18,044 nucleotides of DNA from Chersky-265 sp035275285 (GTDB lineage Bacteria; Fibrobacterota; Fibrobacteria; UBA11236): positions 1 through 18,044 of the forward strand of contig DATENA010000270.1 of the NCBI GenBank assembly GCA_035275285.1. The letters run 5' to 3'. Shown here in pieces: positions 13,345-18,044 of the stretch. Numbering within the stretch: position 1 is the first letter of the stretch; the number at the start of each line of letters is the position of its first letter. The position numbers were made by a program, and so were the translations under genes. The notes under the pieces are model-generated. The model did no database searches. It worked only from the letters and a program-made list of their open reading frames with translations, and had not been told where the DNA came from.

Positions 13345-14910
13345 ATGGAAGACGTTCTCTTAAACTACCTCCAGTCGCGCAAGCGGACCTCCGCCGGGAC
13401 CGTGGAAACCAAACCCGGCCTGGAACCCGCCTCGTGGACCAACGCCGGCGGCCGGCAGCCCGGTTCCGAGTCGGACGTCTTCCTCAAGCCCGCCCTTCCT
13501 TATCCCCTCAGCGGCCTGTTCCCGCTGGTGGACGCGCATCGGGAATACCCGGTCAGTTGCAAGGAACTCGCCGCGTTCCTCAAGAACCTGTGCGGGCAGC
13601 ATCCCTTGGAAGACGCGTTGCTGCAAGCCATGCAGGCCCGTTTTCCGCGGGTGTGGATGGAACGGTTCCTCTTCATCCTGCTCGAGGTGCAGCCCTCGGA
13701 TTCCCAGACCGCGGCCTACGTCCTGCAATTCCGGCACCTGAAGCGGCTGCTCCTGCGCGTGGAGCGCAGGACGCCCCTGAACGCCGTGGAGTCCGGCCTG
13801 GCGCGGGAGATCATCGCGGCCCTTTCCCTATCGCAATTCCTGGACTTCGACCCCTATTGCCGGCACGCCGCCGAGGCCTTCCGGGCCCTCCAGGCCGGAC
13901 GCCCCCCGGTATCGGGAGACCTGGGTCTCCTGGTCTACCTGATCCGCTGCGAGTGCATGGCCATGGGCGAGCGCAAGAACTGGCTGGAGACGGATCCGGG
14001 CTCGGGCGATCCGGATGCCGTGGCCAGGCTCACGCCCCATCTCAGGCTTTTGGAAGAGCGCATGCTCAAGGCCCGGGAAATGGCGGAACGCATCGGCAGC
14101 TACGGCCCCATCCAGGAGGCCCCCATGGGCCTGGAAGAGGCCATGGGCCCGTTCTTCTTCTCCCATCTCAAGGAATGCCTGGGCAAATCGCCTTCCCTGG
14201 CGGCCCTGAAGGAAACCGTCGGGCTGCAGCAGGCCAAGCGCGTCCCCACCCGGGACCTGATCGCCCTGTCCACCTTGTGCCGCTGGCTGATGGAGGCGCG
14301 CGGCGCCCCCGCAGGTCCGCTGGAATGGGTGCGCATGGCCCTGGAGGCCTACGACCGCGGGCATTTCCGCCTGGACGTGGCCGGAGGGCTGCCCGCCGTG
14401 GAAGTCCTGCTTTCCGAGGCCACGGTGGAACGCGAAGGCACCCTCGTGCTCGGCAATTTCGGGGAGAACCCCTATTCGCCCTGGATCGCCAGGGACGGAC
14501 TCACCCGCCCTTTCCATAGCGCCAATCCGGACCGCATCGCCCCGGACCTGCGTTCCACCGTGATGGCCAACATCCATCGCGACAACGTCATCCTCAAGCT
14601 GCTGGACAACCCCAAGGTCCAGGGCGCCCCGGGGCTGGTCGAGGCCATCGTGGAATGCAGCCGCTCCCCCCTGGTCCACAGCAAGATCGCCACGCGCCGG
14701 GAGCTGCATTCCGGCCCCGTCAACGGCCGCGTGCCCGTGGCCTTGCTGCGCAGCCCGGTGTCCATCTCCACCGTCCTCATCCGCTCCCTCATCCATCCCT
14801 CCCTCATCGCCTTCCCGGAGATAAAGTCGCTTTACCGCGGCCGCTCCGGGTTGCGGCGCGACGTGGCGGAAGAACTCCATGACTTCCTCAAACAAGCTTA
14901 CGCGATCTGA
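13345..14910 (+). CDS. Unrecognised 521-residue cytoplasmic protein, possibly helical-repeat C-terminus
   Basis: No family recognised with confidence. The protein has no signal peptide or membrane segment. It opens with a Pro/Gly-rich stretch (about 10-60). A helix-rich middle follows, with SCKELAAFLKNLCGQHP, RVWMERFLFILLEVQPSD and LLVYLIRCECMAMGER. The C-terminal 130 residues are reminiscent of HEAT-like tails found in large bacterial proteins of unknown role: MANIHRDNVILKLLDNPKV, then VEAIVECSRSPLVHSKIATRR, VALLRSPVSISTVLIRSL and DVAEELHDFL. Each of these pairs a short helix with a loop of the 'neighbour position' type. Codon usage is native. The start ATG at 13345 follows AAGGGA at a rather long distance (eleven bases). 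It stands alone after the DnaA-box region, which could control it. Confidence 0.7.
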   Translation: MEDVLLNYLQSRKRTSAGTVETKPGLEPASWTNAGGRQPGSESDVFLKPALPYPLSGLFPLVDAHREYPVSCKELAAFLKNLCGQHPLEDALLQAMQARFPRVWMERFLFILLEVQPSDSQTAAYVLQFRHLKRLLLRVERRTPLNAVESGLAREIIAALSLSQFLDFDPYCRHAAEAFRALQAGRPPVSGDLGLLVYLIRCECMAMGERKNWLETDPGSGDPDAVARLTPHLRLLEERMLKAREMAERIGSYGPIQEAPMGLEEAMGPFFFSHLKECLGKSPSLAALKETVGLQQAKRVPTRDLIALSTLCRWLMEARGAPAGPLEWVRMALEAYDRGHFRLDVAGGLPAVEVLLSEATVEREGTLVLGNFGENPYSPWIARDGLTRPFHSANPDRIAPDLRSTVMANIHRDNVILKLLDNPKVQGAPGLVEAIVECSRSPLVHSKIATRRELHSGPVNGRVPVALLRSPVSISTVLIRSLIHPSLIAFPEIKSLYRGRSGLRRDVAEELHDFLKQAYAI

Positions 14911-15073
14911 ACGCGCCCCGATCCCGTTCCGCGCCGCCGGATTCCCGGGCTCGCATTTTCAGCGGGGAATTCCCCCCATATTGTGCTATTTTGTGAAGGC
15001 GGTGACAGATATCGAGAGGGCCCCTTCGGGGCCCCCGTGGGGGTCCGGCCCGGCCGGCTCCCGGAGGGACGCC
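14911..15073. promoter_or_regulatory. Intergenic region with palindromes and possible promoter
   Basis: GGGGAATTCCCC (14964-14975) is a perfect palindrome lying between TTTTCA (14956-14961) and TATTGT (14979-14984), which are 17 bp apart and could be -35 and -10. GGGCCCC-TTC-GGGGCCC (15018-15034) is a strong hairpin in the resulting leader, or a terminator for the upstream gene without a T-run. GGAGGG at 15063-15068 is the ribosome site of the next gene. Confidence 0.35.
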
Positions 15074-15631
15074 ATGGACACTTCCAACCCTTCCCAACCC
15101 AAGGGGAAGCGATCGGGGCTCAGGGACAAAGCCGATTCCCTGGGGCGCGAGGCGTATTGGGTCACCCTTTCCGCCAAGGACGACGCCAAGCCTTTCGGTT
15201 CCACCCGGGGCGGCGAGACCATCCTCAACGCCCGGGGCAAGGCCCTGGCCGCCAGTTGGCGGGAACTGGCCGATATCCGCCCCGCCCTGGAGCCCGACGC
15301 CCTGGTCATCGGGCCGCGCCGCCTGCAAGGCCTGCTGATCTTCCCGCCCGGGAAAGCGGGCAAGGGAAAAGGCGGAGGGAAAACGCCGGTCGCCCTCGCG
15401 GAAGCCGTCAGGCTGTTCAAGGTCCTCTCCTCCCTGCGCTTGGCCCAACTGGGCAAGACCGACGAGTTCCGTAACGCGCCCGTTACTGGCGCGCCCGCCG
15501 TTCCCGGCGCCGCGCGCGCGCAGAAGGCGCCGCCCGCCCTCTGGAAAAAGGGATTCACGGAGAAGGTCGTATCCGGTTCCGCCGGATTGGCGGAAGCACG
15601 CAAGGCCCTCAAGGGCCTGCAGGCGCGGTAA
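15074..15631 (+). CDS. Catalytically dead REP-associated (RAYT / Y1 HUH) transposase homologue
   Basis: A 185-residue protein with GGAGGG five bases before its ATG. Its layout follows REP-associated tyrosine transposases step by step. YWVTLS stands for the YFVTFR strand; FGSTRGGETILNARGKAL for the FG...GE..L...G segment; SWRELADIRPALEPDALVI for the stretch before the HUH motif. LAEAVRLFKVLSSLRL matches the LG.IVG.FKS..T.RI helix, and LWKKGF matches WQR.(Y/F). At the active site, the usual PNHVHG is PRRLQG here (81-86), losing both metal-binding histidines. The YY of the catalytic helix is FT (161-162). A Gly/Lys-rich insert (93-104) is extra. It cannot perform HUH chemistry if the alignment holds, so it may be a domesticated nucleic-acid-binding protein. 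It shares an operon with two downstream genes. Assignment is by eye. Confidence 0.6.
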   Translation: MDTSNPSQPKGKRSGLRDKADSLGREAYWVTLSAKDDAKPFGSTRGGETILNARGKALAASWRELADIRPALEPDALVIGPRRLQGLLIFPPGKAGKGKGGGKTPVALAEAVRLFKVLSSLRLAQLGKTDEFRNAPVTGAPAVPGAARAQKAPPALWKKGFTEKVVSGSAGLAEARKALKGLQAR

Positions 15632-15641
15632 TCTCCGGCCA

Positions 15642-16070
15642 ATGGGCAAAGTCGTGCTCACCATCGTATCCCAGGACAAGGACCAATGCTATCTCCAGGC
15701 ATTGGCGAAAAGCCCGTCCTATTCCGCCGTCACCAGTTTCAATTGCGTGAGCAAGGCGCTGGTCGAATTCGGCAAGGCCATCAAAGGCTTCCCCGGCGCG
15801 CTGGGCGGAAAAGAGGAGTATTCCATCGGCGCCGGCATGGGCCGGGCGGAATTCTCCTTCCAGACCGTGGCCAGCACCGGCCTCTGCGAATGCTGGGTCC
15901 GCATCAAGGGGCTGCACGAGGAGGCCGGGCAGACCGCCGAGGCCTTTTTCCCCATCGATTACCTGGACGCGTCCGCCATCGAATCCTTCTCCCGGGAACT
16001 GATCAAGATGGGCACCGGCCACGGCAAGAGCGCCGAGCTGAAGAACCAGTTCGAAAAGGAAAAGACCTGA
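15642..16070 (+). CDS. Unknown 142-residue cytoplasmic protein
   Basis: Not recognised. The start at 15642 is ten bases after the previous stop, with only a poor ribosome site, so translation may be coupled. The sequence alternates beta strands and a final amphipathic helix: SYSAVTSFNCVSKALVEFGKAI, EFSFQTVASTGLCECWVRIKG, AEAFFPIDYLDASAIESFSRELIKM, then a charged tail. This strand-strand-helix layout with a GLCECWVRI core recalls small bacterial proteins such as some immunity-protein folds, but the likeness is weak. It has four cysteines (16, 35, 82, 84). Native codon usage suggests a resident gene. Confidence 0.65.
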   Translation: MGKVVLTIVSQDKDQCYLQALAKSPSYSAVTSFNCVSKALVEFGKAIKGFPGALGGKEEYSIGAGMGRAEFSFQTVASTGLCECWVRIKGLHEEAGQTAEAFFPIDYLDASAIESFSRELIKMGTGHGKSAELKNQFEKEKT

Positions 16071-16131
16071 CTCCAGGGCGGCCCGGCCCCAGGACGTGAA
16101 ACCGGGCTTGGCGCATGCAAGGAGGACCCCC

Positions 16132-16587
16132 GTGAAAGATCTCTTCCACAAGATGGCGCAGAAGGTTTCGGCCGCGGTCGGATCCCCCGTGTCCTTTTTC
16201 CTGGCCATTTTCGTCATCGCCGTCTGGGCCATTACCGGTCCCATGTTCGGGTATTCCGATACCTGGCAGTTGGTCATCAACACCGGCACCACCATCATCA
16301 CCTTCCTGATGGTGTTCCTCATCCAGAACACCCAGAACCGGGACGCGCGCGTGATCCACTTGAAGCTCGACGAACTGATCCGCGCTTCCGCTCCGGCCCG
16401 GAACAGCCTCTTGGACCTGGAGGATCTCTCCGACGAGGAAATCGAGAAGCTGGAAAAGGAATTCAAGACCCTGCGCGATCAGATCCAGGTCATCAAGGAA
16501 GTGAAGCAGAAGGGGAAAAGGGGGAAGCGCCCGCGGGAGGGCGGAAGCGCTCTGGGGAAATCCCCGCTCACATCCCCGGGAGTCTGA
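16132..16587 (+). CDS. Low-affinity iron permease-family small membrane protein
   Basis: A 151-residue protein starting at GTG 16132, which has AAGGAGG seven bases upstream; an in-frame GTG at 16096 lacks this. FHKMAQKVSAAVGSP leads into a first transmembrane helix (about 19-38, FFLAIFVIAVWAITGP). A second follows (about 47-65, LVINTGTTIITFLMVFLIQ), then the conserved NTQNRDARVIHLKLDELIR. That pattern is the Iron_permease family (low affinity iron permease), common in bacteria, where the actual transport role is not well proven. A charged coiled coil (98-125) and a basic tail end the protein. The last 20 bases overlap the end of nuoN, which runs the opposite way. Confidence 0.85.
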   Translation: MKDLFHKMAQKVSAAVGSPVSFFLAIFVIAVWAITGPMFGYSDTWQLVINTGTTIITFLMVFLIQNTQNRDARVIHLKLDELIRASAPARNSLLDLEDLSDEEIEKLEKEFKTLRDQIQVIKEVKQKGKRGKRPREGGSALGKSPLTSPGV

Positions 16588-18016
16588 GGAACATCCCCAG
16601 GGAGAGGATGGCCACCACGCTCAGGACCAGCACGAAGGCGTAGTTCCAGCGCAGGCCCGGCGCGTCCGCGCGCCGTCCCGGCACCTCCGGCCGGACCGGT
16701 TGCAGCCACATGGCGCGGATGATCTGGAAGTAGAAGTAGAAGGACACCAGGCCGCCGCATACCGAAAGGAAGACCACCCACAAGGTCATGGGAGGCAGGG
16801 CCGCGTCCGGGCGCAAGGCTTCCAGCACCACGCCGAACTTGGCGGCGAACCCGGAGGTGAGGGGAATGCCCGCATAGCTGAGGAGGATGACCGTGAGGCC
16901 GAGCGCGAGCCAGCGATGGGTCTTGCCCATGCCGGCCAGATCGGAAAGCTCGTCCACGTCCGCGTTCCGGGAGCCCATGGCCATCAGGGCCGCCCAGGAC
17001 CCCAGGGTCATGATGCCGTAGGAGCCCAGGTAGAAGACCACGATGGGCACGGAATTGACCAGGATGCCGAGCAGGATGAAGCCCGCGTTGACCACGGCGG
17101 AATAGGCCACCAGGCGCTTGAGATTGGTCTGGACGACGGCCTGGAGATTGCCCATGACGGCGGACACCGCCGCCCCCACCAGGAGCACGGGCTTCCAGAG
17201 ATCCGCGAGCGGTTCGAAGGCGCCCCAGAGCAGCATGCCCAGCATGCCGAACACGGCCACCTTTACGGGCGAGGAGATGATGGCAAGGGAGGCCAGGTTG
17301 GTGCCCTGGTAGACGTCCGGCAGCCAGCTGTGCAAGGGCGCCACGGCCACTTTGAAGAGGACGGCGCCCATCAGGAAGGCCAGGCCCACCTTGGCCAGGG
17401 TCAGATCCGCCGTCGCGCCCGCTTCCACCGCGCGCGCCAGCTTCTCCTGGATGGCCATGAGGTGGATTTCCCCGGTCGCGCCGTAGATGAAGGAAAGCCC
17501 CAGCAGGAACAGCACGCTGGTGAACGCGCCCAGGAGCAGGTACTTCATGCCCGCTTCGTTGGAACGGGGATCCTTGTGGCTGAACCCCGCCAGCACGTAG
17601 GAAGGGATGGAGACCAGCTCATAGGCGATGAAGAGGGTGGCGATGTCCCCGGCCAGGCAGAGGTTGACCATCCCCAAGGCCAGGGCCAGGACCACCATGC
17701 GCCAGTCGACGCCGGTCACGCGCACCTTGTCCAGGTATTCCTCCGACAGGATCATGCCGATGGCCGTGAGGCCCAGGCAGAGATAGGCCACCACCTTGCC
17801 CACCATGGTGACGCGGATGGCCCCGCCGAAATAGGAGACGGCCTGGTGGGGGTTGTCCGGGAGGAACAGCCAAATGGCCGCCGCCGTGGAGCACAGGGCG
17901 ATGACGGAAATGACGGAGGAGATGCGCTCCTGCTTGTCGGGCCGCACCGAGGCCAGGATCAACAGGAAGATGAAGCCGCCGATCAGGGGCAATTGCGTCA
18001 GCAGGTAGGGATTCAT
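16568..18016 (-). CDS. nuoN: NADH-quinone oxidoreductase subunit N
   Basis: A 482-residue, highly hydrophobic protein of normal NuoN length with about 13-14 membrane helices. It belongs to the antiporter-like (Mrp/ND2) family that makes up part of the proton-pumping membrane arm of complex I. Diagnostic pieces are FIAYELVSIPSYVLAGF with the conserved TM5 glutamate, LFKVAVAPLHSWLPDVYQG with the TM7 lysine, and NLKRLVAYSAVVNAGF with the TM8 lysine. AGIPLTSGFAAKFGV lies near the end. All key charged residues are present. Its ATG overlaps a TGA in the preceding frame (ATGA), consistent with the usual nuoM-nuoN order. The 3' end overlaps the iron-permease-family gene tail to tail by 20 bases. Confidence 0.97.
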   Translation of the reverse strand: MNPYLLTQLPLIGGFIFLLILASVRPDKQERISSVISVIALCSTAAAIWLFLPDNPHQAVSYFGGAIRVTMVGKVVAYLCLGLTAIGMILSEEYLDKVRVTGVDWRMVVLALALGMVNLCLAGDIATLFIAYELVSIPSYVLAGFSHKDPRSNEAGMKYLLLGAFTSVLFLLGLSFIYGATGEIHLMAIQEKLARAVEAGATADLTLAKVGLAFLMGAVLFKVAVAPLHSWLPDVYQGTNLASLAIISSPVKVAVFGMLGMLLWGAFEPLADLWKPVLLVGAAVSAVMGNLQAVVQTNLKRLVAYSAVVNAGFILLGILVNSVPIVVFYLGSYGIMTLGSWAALMAMGSRNADVDELSDLAGMGKTHRWLALGLTVILLSYAGIPLTSGFAAKFGVVLEALRPDAALPPMTLWVVFLSVCGGLVSFYFYFQIIRAMWLQPVRPEVPGRRADAPGLRWNYAFVLVLSVVAILSLGMFLRLPGM

Positions 18017-18044
18017 GGCAGGCCCGCCAGGCCGCCGGCGGCCC
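18013..18044 (-). CDS. Probable C-terminal end of the upstream complex I subunit gene (nuoM)
   Basis: On the minus strand the last 32 bases read AAGGLAGLP and then TGA, overlapping the nuoN ATG by the usual ATGA. nuoM is the normal upstream neighbour of nuoN. Too little sequence is present to identify it directly. Confidence 0.35.
   Translation of the reverse strand, partial: AAGGLAGLP

Noticed and set aside
14879..15073. N-terminal extension of the RAYT-like gene
   Set aside because: It covers an intergenic region with promoter-like sequence and a hairpin. The ATG at 15074 has a strong GGAGGG ribosome site, and family similarity begins after it.

Overview
The window is a GC-rich chromosomal stretch from a Gram-negative-type bacterium. 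Complex I genes (nuoN and probably the end of nuoM), several signal peptides, a periplasmic PQQ-type sugar dehydrogenase and a hybrid histidine kinase all point that way. The lineage cannot be fixed from the sequence. Codon use and gene style would fit Fibrobacterota or a myxobacterial/deltaproteobacterial-type genome, but that is a guess. No rRNA, tRNA or CRISPR array was seen.

Layout. (1) 1-2332, minus strand: a DUF2156/LPG_synthase_C gene whose stop overlaps the start of a secreted glucose/sorbosone dehydrogenase-type gene that runs off the left edge. (2) 2340-2869, plus strand: a divergent MarR regulator. Its promoter lies inside a dyad and looks leaderless. It overlaps an eight-codon stub that reads like the start of a GNAT acetyltransferase, so an operon seems to have been cut here. 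(3) 2870-5925: a visibly more AT-rich restriction-modification island. It holds a C5-cytosine methyltransferase, a Vsr mismatch endonuclease and an HNH endonuclease with a duplicated N-terminal module, all overlapping or nearly touching. Long perfect hairpins precede it; a palindromic terminator and a dif-like (XerC/XerD) sequence follow. (4) 5926-7295: mostly non-coding, with an orphan IS3-type OrfA remnant on the minus strand and an IS-end-like motif.

(5) 7296-10125: three genes for exported proteins. Two are tandem paralogues, each with exactly two conserved cysteines. The third is a protein with two degenerate parvulin (SurA-like) domains, coupled to the second paralogue by a GTGA overlap. 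This looks like an undescribed substrate plus dedicated chaperone module. (6) 10354-13072: a MEDS-domain sensor protein and a cytoplasmic GAF-PAS-HisKA-HATPase-receiver hybrid kinase, preceded by a structured leader. (7) 13073-13344: an AT-rich intergenic region with two perfect DnaA boxes and further inverted repeats.

(8) 13345-16587: an unrecognised 521-residue protein, a small protein that looks like a REP-associated (RAYT/Y1) transposase with its HUH histidines and tyrosine lost, an unknown 142-residue protein, and a low-affinity iron permease-family membrane protein. (9) 16568-18044, minus strand: nuoN, convergent with and overlapping the permease gene, then the probable end of nuoM.

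The strongest candidates for new biology are the secreted-paralogue/parvulin operon, the catalytically dead RAYT homologue, the tandem-module HNH restriction cassette with its flanking hairpins and dif-like site, and the DnaA-box cluster. Functions are inferred from remembered family signatures; no search was run.
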